Notes: generated from the sequence alone by a model not told the origin. A stretch of DNA of 62,203 nucleotides from an uncultured Bacteroidales bacterium (GCA_903926565.1 CAIYJU010000065.1:1-62203), one strand, 5' to 3'; counted from the first letter of the stretch, positions 42,628-51,782 are shown. Numbers and translations are program-made.

Positions 42628-43497
42628 ATGTCAAAGATCTCGCACTATATCTACATTTTCATCCTGTCTGTTATTGTAATTGCAGCCTTTTCAACAATTA
42701 CTTTCTACGGACTTTCCTATTACAGTCTCGGAATTGAAGACCGTTTCTTCCATCCGGACCATTTAACTTTGAAGCCAAGCGGCGTCCTTGGACATGGGTT
42801 GGGTATCATCGGGTCATTCCTGATGCTCATTGGCGTTAGCTTCTACATGTTACGTAAACGTGTAAGAGCATTGATTCGTCTTGGTATCCTCAAACACTGG
42901 CTTGAGTTTCATATTTTCCTTTGCTCCCTTGGCCCCATCCTGGTTCTTTTCCATACGTCATTTAAATTTGGGGGGTTGGTTGCCATCAGTTTCTGGAGCA
43001 TGGTCGCGGTTTTCCTGAGCGGGATCATCGGCAGATTTATTTATATTCAGATACCCCGTACAATAGAAGGCCGGGAATTGAGTTTAAATGAAGTTAGGGA
43101 AATGAAGAGTGACATCGGGGACACAATCCGAAAACTGGTCGCACTTGATGATGAAAGTTATAATGTTATCGTCGAATCAACCAAAAAAAAGGTCGAACTC
43201 TATCATCCGAATTTCCTGGTCCGCTATGTAAGAAAATACAAAGACGACAGTCAAACCATACGAAACGTTAAAACGGTTCTCAGGCGAAACAAAATTACCA
43301 AACCACAGCAGAAACAGGTTCTTGATCTTGTAAAAAGTGACATCTCACTTAACAGGAAGATTGAAAGACTTGTAATCATGCAAAACCTTTTTAAATACTG
43401 GCATGTTGCACATCTGCCTTTTGCAATCCTGATGTTGGTCATCATGATCATTCATGTGGCTGTAACGATTGTTTTCGGATACCGTTGGATCTTTTAG
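42628..43497 (+). CDS. b-type cytochrome-like inner-membrane protein
   Basis: A membrane protein of 289 residues with about five hydrophobic helices: near residues 7-30, 52-72, 92-112, 115-137 and 255-285. Histidines lie at membrane depth in GHGLG, HWLEFHIFLCSLGP, LFHTSFKFGG, WHVAHLPF and IIHVAVTIVFGYRW, the pattern of a diheme b cytochrome related to ferric-reductase-like and NarI-like proteins. A charged cytoplasmic loop of about 110 residues separates helices four and five. It heads an operon with a membrane-anchored Fe-S/FAD protein (2 bp downstream) and two multiheme cytochromes, so it probably carries electrons across the inner membrane. Heme ligation is inferred. Confidence 0.75.
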   Translation: MSKISHYIYIFILSVIVIAAFSTITFYGLSYYSLGIEDRFFHPDHLTLKPSGVLGHGLGIIGSFLMLIGVSFYMLRKRVRALIRLGILKHWLEFHIFLCSLGPILVLFHTSFKFGGLVAISFWSMVAVFLSGIIGRFIYIQIPRTIEGRELSLNEVREMKSDIGDTIRKLVALDDESYNVIVESTKKKVELYHPNFLVRYVRKYKDDSQTIRNVKTVLRRNKITKPQQKQVLDLVKSDISLNRKIERLVIMQNLFKYWHVAHLPFAILMLVIMIIHVAVTIVFGYRWIF

Positions 43498-43499
43498 CT

Positions 43500-44834
43500 A
43501 TGGAGTTACTTTTCGAAAAAATTGCAATTTACTCGCTGGCAATCCTGCTATGCCTGATCATTATCTTTATATATTTACGTAAGGAAAGACGGAATTCCAA
43601 AAAAGTTGAGGCAAAGATTCTCAAGGCAAAACAGGAGGGCATGTATGAGCCTGTGTCGCTGCATCCCGTGGTTGATGAGGGTAGCTGCATCAGCACGGGT
43701 GCATGTATCGCCGCGTGTCCGGAACATGACATCCTCGGCATAAGGAACGGAAAAGCCACCACCATCAATGCATCTCAATGCATCGGGCATGGCGCATGTT
43801 TTCATGCCTGTCCAACCCAGGCCATTACTTTATGTATCGGGACTGAAAAAAGAGGGGTTGAATTACCTCATGTAAATCAGCATTTTGAAACAAATGTTCC
43901 CGGAATTTTCATTGCCGGTGAACTTGGGGGAATGGGGCTCATCAAAAATGCCGTAGAACAAGGCCGGCAGGCTGTTGAAAACATTGTTAAAGCGCATAAA
44001 AAAAACCATCAGGCTACCTACGACCTGATTGTTGTTGGTGCAGGCCCTGCCGGAATTTCAGCCTCCCTTAACGCAAAAAAACACAATCTTAAATGTCTGA
44101 CCCTGGAGCAGGATACACTGGGTGGGACAGTCTTCACCTTCCCGAGATCTAAAATTGTCATGACCTCCCCGATGGATGTTCCACTTCACGGGAAGGTGAA
44201 ATTGTCGGAAACAAGCAAAACAGAATTACTGGATTTCTGGACCAGTGTGCTTCAAAAGAACGCCATTCCCATCCGTGAAAATATCAAAGTAGAAGCAATC
44301 ACTCATGAAAATGGCCATTTTAAAGTAGAAGCAATCACCGGTGAAGAGTTTACCACAAATGCAGTACTGCTTTCCATCGGGCGGAGGGGCACCCCCCGTA
44401 AACTTGGTATTCCCGGCGAGACGATGGAAAAAGTGGCCTATCGGCTTCTCGAGGCAGAAGAGATTAAAGGAAAGGATATCATGGTTGTTGGCGGAGGTGA
44501 CTCTGCCATTGAATCAGCCCTGATCCTGGCAGGCCTGAACAAGGTTACACTCACGTACCGAAGCGATGCCTTCAGCAGGATCAAGCCCAAGAACAATGCA
44601 AAAATCCAGGAAGCCATGGCCGACGGACGGGTGAACGTTATGTTTAACACCAATCCGGTTAAAATTGAAAAGGAACAGGTCATTGTGTCTGCAGGTTCGG
44701 ACGACAAGGAGCTGGCCATTAAAAATGACCTGATATACATATTTGCGGGTGGTGAACTGCCCACCCAATTTTTACAAAAGATAGGCATTCTCATCACGAA
44801 AAAGTTCGGGGATGCTATACTTAAGCACAAATAA
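43500..44834 (+). CDS. Membrane-anchored Fe-S/FAD pyridine nucleotide oxidoreductase
   Basis: A protein of 444 residues. An N-terminal membrane anchor (about 8-24) is followed by two ferredoxin-like motifs in which the second cysteine is replaced: C63-x2-T66-x2-C69-x3-C73-P and C94-x2-H97-x2-C100-x3-C104-P. Next comes a segment (about 125-155, TNVPGIFIAGELGGMG) that normally closes thioredoxin-reductase-like proteins, and only then the FAD motif VVGAGPAGISASL and the NAD(P) motif VVGGGDSAIESAL. The protein thus looks circularly permuted. The likely role is passing electrons between NAD(P)H or a quinone and the b cytochrome encoded 2 bp upstream. The ATG at 43500 is chosen because it lies just after the upstream stop. 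Confidence 0.8.
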   Translation: MELLFEKIAIYSLAILLCLIIIFIYLRKERRNSKKVEAKILKAKQEGMYEPVSLHPVVDEGSCISTGACIAACPEHDILGIRNGKATTINASQCIGHGACFHACPTQAITLCIGTEKRGVELPHVNQHFETNVPGIFIAGELGGMGLIKNAVEQGRQAVENIVKAHKKNHQATYDLIVVGAGPAGISASLNAKKHNLKCLTLEQDTLGGTVFTFPRSKIVMTSPMDVPLHGKVKLSETSKTELLDFWTSVLQKNAIPIRENIKVEAITHENGHFKVEAITGEEFTTNAVLLSIGRRGTPRKLGIPGETMEKVAYRLLEAEEIKGKDIMVVGGGDSAIESALILAGLNKVTLTYRSDAFSRIKPKNNAKIQEAMADGRVNVMFNTNPVKIEKEQVIVSAGSDDKELAIKNDLIYIFAGGELPTQFLQKIGILITKKFGDAILKHK

Positions 44835-44921
44835 TTCAACAACATGCGGGGAACTTTGACAAGAAATCCGGGATGCATCTTTGAGACCTTTGCGGCATTA
44901 TTGCCCGTGAAGTCAGGGGTG

Positions 44922-46538
44922 ATGAGTTTACGGAGCTTTTGTTATTTTTCTGTCATTCTGATCGCAATTCTGGCCAATTACCCGATGTACGCTCAAATTT
45001 CACCGGGGGACCTGGCCAAAGTTCATACCCACCTTGAAGGGATTTCAAATTGCACCCAGTGCCATATCCTGGGCAAAAAAGTCTCCAATCAGAAGTGCCT
45101 GGATTGTCACACAGAACTTAAAACACGGATTGCACAGCAGAAAGGATATCATTCATCCATCGAAGTAAAAGGAAAAGAGTGTGCATCCTGTCACAGTGAC
45201 CATCACGGAGTCAACTTTCAGATCCTGCGGTTTGCCAAAGAGAAATTCAACCACAACCTCACCGGCTTCAACCTGACCGGAGCACATTCAAAAAAACTGT
45301 GTGTTGATTGTCATAAACCTGAACACATTACTGATCAAAAAATTAAAAAGAAGAAATTCACCTACCTGGGTTTGGGACAGGCATGTTTAACCTGCCATGA
45401 AGATTATCATCAACAAACACTTGCTGCCACTTGCAATGACTGTCATGACAATGAAGCCTTTAAACCTGCTAAAAAATTTGATCATGTCCGGGCGAAATTT
45501 CAATTGACAGGCAGGCATCAGCAGGTTGCCTGCAACCTTTGCCACAAAGTTGAAATGAATAACGGGAAGAAGTTCCAGGAGTTTAAAGGGTTAAAGTTTG
45601 ACAACTGCACTCCCTGTCACAAAGACGTTCACAACAACAAATTCGGGCAGAACTGTGCCCAATGCCATACAGGACAATCATTCAGTATCATTACAGGCGT
45701 TCAGAATTTCGATCACAGCAAAACTGATTTTAAACTGGAGGGGAGACATCAGAAAGTTGTTTGCAATGCCTGTCATAAGACCAAACTTACAAATGCGTTA
45801 AAATTCGCCAATTGTACAGATTGCCATGCCGATTATCATAAAAAACAATTTGAAAAACAGGGTGTTTCACCCGATTGTTCAAAATGCCATACCCTGAACG
45901 GATTCAACGAATCCACCTATACCATCGAACAACATAATGCAGGTGTATTCCCGTTAAAAGGCGCTCACCTGGCAACGCCCTGCTTTGCCTGTCATAAAAA
46001 AGTGATCAGTAAAACAGATACAAACTGGCATTTCAGGGAGGTTGGCAAACGGTGCGTCGATTGTCATAAAAACATCCATCAAACCTTTATCAGTGAAAAA
46101 TATTATCCTGACAGCAGTTGCGAGAGTTGTCACAATGAGACCAGGTGGAGTAATGTCAATTTTGATCATAAGAAGACAAACTTTGAACTTACCGGTGCAC
46201 ATTCAAAGAAAACCTGCAGGGATTGCCATTTCAACAAGGAAAAACAAGGATATGCAAATCAGCATTTTAGCGGATTGCCTGCAAATTGTACAAATTGCCA
46301 CAAAGACATTCACGCAAACCAATTTGAAGTCAAGGGAGTTACCGATTGTTTGAGATGCCACGACCTTGACGCATTCAAGCCGGCATCAAAATTTGATCAT
46401 TCCAAAACACTTTTTCCCCTGGATGGAAAACACAAAAATGTGGCTTGTATTAAATGTCACAAAGTCAAACAGGATCAGGAAATTTCTTTTGTACTTTACA
46501 AAATAAAAGAATTCAAATGCGAAAACTGTCATCATTAA
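44922..46538 (+). CDS. 20-heme c-type cytochrome (cytochrome c3-like repeats)
   Basis: A secreted protein of 538 residues. The ATG at 44922 starts a signal peptide (FCYFSVILIAILANYPMYAQ); an in-frame upstream ATG would place 26 extra residues before it. I count 20 CXXCH motifs, from CTQCH to CENCH near the C-terminus, about one heme per 26 residues, with many distal histidines in the recurring pattern FDHxKxxFxLxGxHxxVxCxxCH. No CX3CH or CX4CH variant is present. It is probably a periplasmic or outer-membrane electron wire receiving electrons from the b cytochrome/flavoprotein pair upstream. Its 3' end overlaps the next cytochrome gene by 22 bp. Confidence 0.93.
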   Translation: MSLRSFCYFSVILIAILANYPMYAQISPGDLAKVHTHLEGISNCTQCHILGKKVSNQKCLDCHTELKTRIAQQKGYHSSIEVKGKECASCHSDHHGVNFQILRFAKEKFNHNLTGFNLTGAHSKKLCVDCHKPEHITDQKIKKKKFTYLGLGQACLTCHEDYHQQTLAATCNDCHDNEAFKPAKKFDHVRAKFQLTGRHQQVACNLCHKVEMNNGKKFQEFKGLKFDNCTPCHKDVHNNKFGQNCAQCHTGQSFSIITGVQNFDHSKTDFKLEGRHQKVVCNACHKTKLTNALKFANCTDCHADYHKKQFEKQGVSPDCSKCHTLNGFNESTYTIEQHNAGVFPLKGAHLATPCFACHKKVISKTDTNWHFREVGKRCVDCHKNIHQTFISEKYYPDSSCESCHNETRWSNVNFDHKKTNFELTGAHSKKTCRDCHFNKEKQGYANQHFSGLPANCTNCHKDIHANQFEVKGVTDCLRCHDLDAFKPASKFDHSKTLFPLDGKHKNVACIKCHKVKQDQEISFVLYKIKEFKCENCHH

Positions 46539-48907
46539 TACTGTTTCTGGTATTTTCAGTAAGTCTGTTTTCACAAACCTCTCCGCATGGAGCCGGTTTT
46601 CAGCTAAACTGCATGGATTGCCATAACACCACCGGGTGGGCCATCGACATGAAAACCTTGTCGTTCAATCATGGTACTACAAAATTCACACTTGTCGGGC
46701 AACATCAGTCCGTGGCCTGTAAATTATGTCATACTTCGCTGGAATTTGCAAAAGCACGGACTGAATGCAATTCCTGCCATACGGATATGCATAACCAGAC
46801 ACTAGGGCCGGATTGTTCAAGATGCCATACCCCTAAAAGCTGGGTTGTAAACAATATCACAGAGATGCACCAGAAAAGCAGGTTCCCCCTTGTGGGCAAA
46901 CACACCACCGCCGACTGCTACGACTGCCACATCAATGCATCAGCCACCTTGCTGAATTTTCAGCCACTCGGGGTTGAGTGCATTAATTGTCACCAGAAAG
47001 ATTACGACGGAACAGCCAATCCAAATCATACTGCCGGAAATTATTCAAAAAACTGTACTGATTGTCATAACATGGCATCCTATTCATGGACTGGTGCAGG
47101 AATAAACCATAATTTCTTTCCATTGACCGAAGGCCATTCGGGAAGAGGTTGCCAGGAGTGCCATAAAACCCCCGATTACGCCAGCACATCCCCGGTATGT
47201 TATTCCTGTCATGAATCGAATTACATAGCAACAGCCAATCCAAACCATAGTTCAATCGGATTTTCTACAACCTGCAGCGATTGCCATACTACCGCACCCG
47301 GATGGAAACCGGCTGAATACAAGGAACATGATGCCAAATCGTTCCCGATTTATTCAGGCAAGCACAACGGAGAATGGAGCAACTGCAGCGATTGCCACAA
47401 AAACCCGGCAAGCTATGCACAATTCACCTGCATCGATTGCCATGAACACAGTGACCAGGGAAAATTAAACAATGAACACAATGAGGTTCAGGGATATGCG
47501 TACAACAGTCCTGCCTGCTTTGCCTGTCATCCTACCGGCAATTCCGAAGGATCATTCAATCACAACTCATCCCCATTTCCATTAACCGGTGCACATACAA
47601 CTACCGACTGTGTAAAGTGCCACACAAATGGCTTCCCGAACACTCCTGTAACCTGCAACAGTTGCCACATGCAGAATTTTAATCAGACTGTAAACCCAAA
47701 TCATGCAACCAGTAATATTCCAACAGATTGCGGAGCATGTCATACGACTCAACCGACCTGGAAACCTGCCACATTCCCAATCCATGATAGTTATTATGTA
47801 ATTGCCGGTGCACATATTCCGATTTACAACGATTGTGCTAAATGCCACCAGGGAAATTACGCGAACACCCCGAAATTATGTTTTGGTTGCCATGCAGAAA
47901 AGTATACCGCGTCGACCAATCCCAACCACATCACGGCCAACTTCCCGAACACCTGCGAAACCTGTCACTCACAAGCCGCCTGGGTACCGTCAAATTTCGA
48001 CCACAACAATGTTTACCCGCTTACCGGGAAACATGCACTCATTGCCACTGACTGCGCCAAATGTCACCAGGGAAATTACGTAAACACACCTAAAACCTGT
48101 GCCGGCTGCCATATTGCGAATTACAACGCATCTACAAATCCGAATCATATTACGGCAAATTTCCCAACTACATGCGAAACCTGCCACACAACTGCAGGGT
48201 GGTCACCTTCCTCTTTTAATCACAACAATACCTATCCGCTTACTGGTGCCCATTCAACCATTGCAAATAACTGCTTTGCATGCCACCAGGGTGGTTACGT
48301 CAATACTCCCAACACATGCGCCGGTTGTCACATGCCGAATTATAACACTTCGTTAAACCCGAACCATGTGGCAGGTAATTATCCTACAGCCTGTAATACA
48401 TGCCATACAACAAACCCAAACTGGACACCAGCAACATTTGCGATCCACAATAATTATTATGTTTTGGCAGGGGCTCATATTACAGAAGATTGTATTACAT
48501 GCCATAACGGGAATTACAACACTACTCCCAATACCTGCGTAGGCTGCCATCTGACCAATTACAACCAGACGAATAATCCGGCCCACGCTGCAGCACAGTT
48601 CCCGACTACCTGTGCCGACTGTCACACACAAACAGCATGGTCACCAGCCAACTGGAATCATGACAGCCAATACTTTCCAATCTATTCAGGAAAGCATAAG
48701 AACGAGTGGAATACTTGTTCTGATTGTCATACCAATCCGGCAAATTACGCCGTTTATACTTGTACAACCTCCTGCCATCCACAGGCATCGACAAACAACA
48801 AGCATAATGGTGTTAATGGTTACTCCTATAACAGCGCCGCATGTTATAATTGCCACCCAACCGGAAATGCCGGAAAAATGATGAATGTAATCGATCGAAA
48901 AGAGTAA
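46517..48907 (+). CDS. 30-heme c-type cytochrome with an extra CX3CH site
   Basis: A protein of 796 residues with a signal peptide (LSSLILFLVFSVSLFSQ) from the ATG at 46517, inside the end of the preceding gene. I count 30 CXXCH motifs plus one expanded CTTSCH at residues 749-754, so up to 31 c-type hemes. Residues about 400-700 consist of repeats of about 70 residues (ANFPxTCETCH...PLTGxH...CAKCHQGNYxNTP...CAGCH). The block at about 275-340 (FPIYSGKH...CSDCH...CFACHPTGN) is duplicated at the C-terminus. It is presumably a long linear heme wire in the periplasm or at the surface. No type IX sorting domain or lipobox is seen. Confidence 0.93.
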   Translation: MRKLSSLILFLVFSVSLFSQTSPHGAGFQLNCMDCHNTTGWAIDMKTLSFNHGTTKFTLVGQHQSVACKLCHTSLEFAKARTECNSCHTDMHNQTLGPDCSRCHTPKSWVVNNITEMHQKSRFPLVGKHTTADCYDCHINASATLLNFQPLGVECINCHQKDYDGTANPNHTAGNYSKNCTDCHNMASYSWTGAGINHNFFPLTEGHSGRGCQECHKTPDYASTSPVCYSCHESNYIATANPNHSSIGFSTTCSDCHTTAPGWKPAEYKEHDAKSFPIYSGKHNGEWSNCSDCHKNPASYAQFTCIDCHEHSDQGKLNNEHNEVQGYAYNSPACFACHPTGNSEGSFNHNSSPFPLTGAHTTTDCVKCHTNGFPNTPVTCNSCHMQNFNQTVNPNHATSNIPTDCGACHTTQPTWKPATFPIHDSYYVIAGAHIPIYNDCAKCHQGNYANTPKLCFGCHAEKYTASTNPNHITANFPNTCETCHSQAAWVPSNFDHNNVYPLTGKHALIATDCAKCHQGNYVNTPKTCAGCHIANYNASTNPNHITANFPTTCETCHTTAGWSPSSFNHNNTYPLTGAHSTIANNCFACHQGGYVNTPNTCAGCHMPNYNTSLNPNHVAGNYPTACNTCHTTNPNWTPATFAIHNNYYVLAGAHITEDCITCHNGNYNTTPNTCVGCHLTNYNQTNNPAHAAAQFPTTCADCHTQTAWSPANWNHDSQYFPIYSGKHKNEWNTCSDCHTNPANYAVYTCTTSCHPQASTNNKHNGVNGYSYNSAACYNCHPTGNAGKMMNVIDRKE

Positions 48908-48917
48908 ATAAACTGAT

Positions 48918-50555
48918 ATGAGGTACCTGCTGCTGATAGTATTGCTGTTTCTTTCCGGTTCAGTTGTAACGGGTCAAAATCTTCATGAGACCAACGAGGG
49001 GAAAGTTTCTTATGTGACTTCACAGAACGTTTATGTTAAATTTGAGTCAACTGAAAACATTGCCCCGGGGGATACCCTTTTTACAAAACTGGACGGCATC
49101 CTTGTCGGGGTGGTTACCGTTAAGGAGATATCATCCATCTCCTGTGTCTGTATACCGGTATCTGCACAGAAACTATCTGTTGGCGACCAGGTTTTTTCGA
49201 CAAAAAAGAGCGTACAGAAGGAGAAAACCGCGATAGCAACTCCGGCACCAGGTGTGCTTCCGTTAGCAGTTGCGAATGATTCAACCGTTACCAGAAAAGC
49301 ATTACCTCAGAAACGAACCCAGATTGTCAGCGGCAACCTCTCTGTTGCTTCCTATCTGAACTTCTCGAATGTTACCACTGCAACCCAAAGGATGAAATAC
49401 ACCTTTGCAATGGCAATTCAAAATATCGGGGATACAAAGTTATCTGCAGAAACATATATCGTATTCGCGCACAAACTCAATGACTGGACCGAAATTCAGT
49501 CAGACATATTCAACGGGTTGAAAATTTACAGCCTTTCTTTTAACTATGCGTTTAATAAAAACAACACCCTCTGGCTTGGCAGAAAAATCAACCCCAGGAT
49601 CTCCAATGCCGGCGCTATCGATGGATTGCAATACGAAGGCAAAGTTGGTTCATTTACCTTCGGGGCTTTTGGCGGAACCCGTCCCGATAATACTAATTAC
49701 AGCTTTAACCCTGACCTGGTGCAATTCGGTGGATATGTTGGTCATGATCTGGCAGGAAAAAATGGCATGATGCAAACAACGGTGGCATTTATCGATCAGA
49801 TGAACAAGGGCATGACCGACCGCAGGTTCACCTATTTGCAGCACACCAATTCGCTGCTTCGCAACCTGTTTTTCTTTGGATCTGTTGAGGTTGACCTCTA
49901 CAGGAAAACCATGAACCAGGTGGATACAACTGTCAGCAAAGACACTACCTATAAACAGGAGAATACGCCTACCCTGTCAAACCTCTACCTGTCTCTCAGA
50001 TACCGGCCGGTCAGGCAGTTATCCCTTTCTGTTTCGTATAGTTCCAGGCAGAATGTTATCTATTATGAAACATACAAATCACTGGTAGACAGACTTCTGG
50101 AGGCAGCAACCGTTCAAGGTTTTACTTTTCAGATCAACTACCAGCCGGTTAAATTGTTATCGATTGGTGTAAATGTGGGTTATCGTAACAGCAAGAATGA
50201 CCCGCGACCTTCAAAGAATCTATACGGCTATGTAACATATAGTAACATACCTGGCATTAACGTTGCAGCAACTCTTTCAGCAACCATTCTGGAAACAAGT
50301 TACATGTCTGGTAATATCTACAGCCTTGGCATATCCCGTGACCTGGTTCCGGGGAAATTATCTGCCGGGATTGACTACCGCTATGTAAGTTACAAATTTT
50401 ACAGCGGGGAGACAAAGCTGGTTCAAAACATGGGAGAAGTAAATTTCACATGGCGTATCCTGAAGAAACTTTCCTGCGGTCTTTACTATGAAGGCACTTT
50501 TGATAAAGCAGCAACCTTTAACCGCGTCTATATCAACATCACACAAAGGTTTTAG
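48918..50555 (+). CDS. Outer-membrane beta-barrel protein with SH3-like N-terminal domain
   Basis: A protein of 545 residues with a signal peptide (YLLLIVLLFLSGSVVTGQ). Residues about 25-95 form a small beta domain (GKVSYVTSQNVYVKF, GDTLFTKLDG, LSVGDQVF) like SH3-like/FlgT-C-type periplasmic modules. From about 135 to the end, amphipathic strands alternate and the protein ends INITQRF with a terminal aromatic, as expected for an outer-membrane barrel. It lies 10 bp after the 30-heme cytochrome gene, so it may be the porin partner of a porin-cytochrome conduit; that role is inferred from position. No sequence similarity to MtrB is claimed. Confidence 0.75.
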   Translation: MRYLLLIVLLFLSGSVVTGQNLHETNEGKVSYVTSQNVYVKFESTENIAPGDTLFTKLDGILVGVVTVKEISSISCVCIPVSAQKLSVGDQVFSTKKSVQKEKTAIATPAPGVLPLAVANDSTVTRKALPQKRTQIVSGNLSVASYLNFSNVTTATQRMKYTFAMAIQNIGDTKLSAETYIVFAHKLNDWTEIQSDIFNGLKIYSLSFNYAFNKNNTLWLGRKINPRISNAGAIDGLQYEGKVGSFTFGAFGGTRPDNTNYSFNPDLVQFGGYVGHDLAGKNGMMQTTVAFIDQMNKGMTDRRFTYLQHTNSLLRNLFFFGSVEVDLYRKTMNQVDTTVSKDTTYKQENTPTLSNLYLSLRYRPVRQLSLSVSYSSRQNVIYYETYKSLVDRLLEAATVQGFTFQINYQPVKLLSIGVNVGYRNSKNDPRPSKNLYGYVTYSNIPGINVAATLSATILETSYMSGNIYSLGISRDLVPGKLSAGIDYRYVSYKFYSGETKLVQNMGEVNFTWRILKKLSCGLYYEGTFDKAATFNRVYINITQRF

Positions 50556-50608
50556 CAATCATACCTGATCACTCCGGGAGCCTGTCTCAAAAAGTCAGGA
50601 TAAATAAT

Positions 50609-50616
50609 TATCTTTG
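50609..50616 (+). promoter_or_regulatory. TAnnTTTG -7 element of the OB-fold lipoprotein gene
   Basis: TATCTTTG followed by C lies 38 bp before the ATG at 50655. No clear -33 TTG is seen. It suggests this gene can be transcribed apart from the cytochrome operon. Confidence 0.5.
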
Positions 50617-50654
50617 CACCTCGAAATTCTCAAAATCAAAAACCAAACTTTTAT

Positions 50655-51383
50655 ATGAATAGAAACAAAATTATCGTTGCAGTTGTTTTACTGGTGCTTG
50701 GTGTGTTTTTTATTTTCACAACCTGCTACAGAAGCGGTGAAAAAAACAAAGCGAAAGCCCTGCCCCCCGGCATGCATGGTGTTAGTGTGATAGAAGTTAT
50801 TCAAACAAGCAACTACTCCTACCTTCAGGTTGAAGAGAATAACAACAAATTCTGGATCGCCGTCGTCAAAGCAGATACAAAGCCAGGAGATTCTGTCTAT
50901 TACAGCAATGCTTATGAGATGAAGGATTTTGTGAGCAAGGAGCTTAACCGCACGTTCCCAACTGTCTTTTTTGTACAGGACCCGAGTAGTCAACTGGCTC
51001 CGCCCCCGGCTGCAATGCCGCAGGAGATGACTGCCAAAAAAGCAGAAATAAAAAAATGGTCTGAAGTGTCGGTGACAACACCAAAAGGTGGGATGACCAT
51101 CGCAGATCTTTATAAGAACCCGGGAAATTTTGCAGGGAAGTCAGTAATTATCCGTGGTGTGGTAACCAAATTCAATTCCCAGATCATGAATAAAAACTGG
51201 GTACACATCCAGGATGGAACAGATTTTTCGGATAAGTTTGACCTGACAGTAACAACATTGGACAGTGTTGTTGTTGGCACACAGGCAACATTCAAAGGAA
51301 CCATCGCCGTGAACAAGGATTTCGGCGCCGGCTATTCTTATGAGGTGATCATGGAGGGGGCAAAAGCCTCAGACATTAAATAG
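50655..51383 (+). CDS. OB-fold lipoprotein downstream of the cytochrome operon
   Basis: A protein of 242 residues with a hydrophobic N-terminus ending FIFTTC, a plausible lipobox. Two beta domains follow: one at about 40-105 (GVSVIEVIQTSNYSYLQVEEN) and an OB-fold at about 145-240 containing ADLYKNPGNFAGKSVIIRG and WVHIQDGT, as in periplasmic OB-fold proteins annotated as nucleic-acid-binding-like or NrfJ-like. A role linked to the multiheme cytochromes, such as assembly or heme handling, is suggested only by its location. Its 3' end overlaps the convergent DUF4342 gene by 8 bp. Confidence 0.7.
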   Translation: MNRNKIIVAVVLLVLGVFFIFTTCYRSGEKNKAKALPPGMHGVSVIEVIQTSNYSYLQVEENNNKFWIAVVKADTKPGDSVYYSNAYEMKDFVSKELNRTFPTVFFVQDPSSQLAPPPAAMPQEMTAKKAEIKKWSEVSVTTPKGGMTIADLYKNPGNFAGKSVIIRGVVTKFNSQIMNKNWVHIQDGTDFSDKFDLTVTTLDSVVVGTQATFKGTIAVNKDFGAGYSYEVIMEGAKASDIK

Positions 51384-51651
51384 GTTCTTTTTTTTCCTGT
51401 GAAGGTGGTTCTTCATCGCGGACCACCTCCACTTTCAGATTTGCAGCCATCGCAGCAATTGCGCCGACAGCTGCAAGCATCGGGGCAAAAAAGGCCCCGA
51501 TCAATCCGAAAGTAACCGGTATTTCAAGATAAACCCTGCCATCCTCATCCTTGATGATCAGTCTTCGTACATTTCCTTCATGAATGAGTTGTTTCACTTT
51601 TTCCACCAACTCTTCGCCTTTTACTTTAAACTCCTCTTTGAAATTTTCCAT
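51376..51651 (-). CDS. DUF4342 family protein
   Basis: A small protein of 91 residues matching DUF4342. An N-terminal charged helix (EELVEKVKQLIHEGNVRRLIIKD) is followed by a hydrophobic hairpin-like segment (VTFGLIGAFFAPMLAAVGAIAAMAA), suggesting membrane association. Function is unknown. It is convergent with the OB-fold gene and divergent from rpsO. Confidence 0.8.
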   Translation of the reverse strand: MENFKEEFKVKGEELVEKVKQLIHEGNVRRLIIKDEDGRVYLEIPVTFGLIGAFFAPMLAAVGAIAAMAANLKVEVVRDEEPPSQEKKEPI

Positions 51652-51750
51652 TGTATATCATATTATTCCGATAAATTCGTAATTTTGCATGGAATCATTC
51701 AAAGGTACCTGTTTTTTTGATCCGTTTAATATTGTCCGGATTAAGAATTA

Positions 51751-51782
51751 TTTGGTAATATCAAAAGAATTGCATAATTTTG
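51751..51782 (+). promoter_or_regulatory. Promoter of rpsO
   Basis: TTTG at 51751-51754, 20 bp, then TAATTTTG at 51775-51782 followed by C: both elements and the spacing fit the Bacteroidota consensus, 50 bp before the rpsO ATG. A second TAATTTTG at 51680-51687 on the same strand may be an additional upstream promoter. Confidence 0.7.

Noticed and set aside
47690..48360. Regularly spaced DNA repeats suggesting a CRISPR array
   Set aside because: The period is about 210-225 bp, the repeats are imperfect, and they encode in-frame heme-binding modules of the 30-heme cytochrome.
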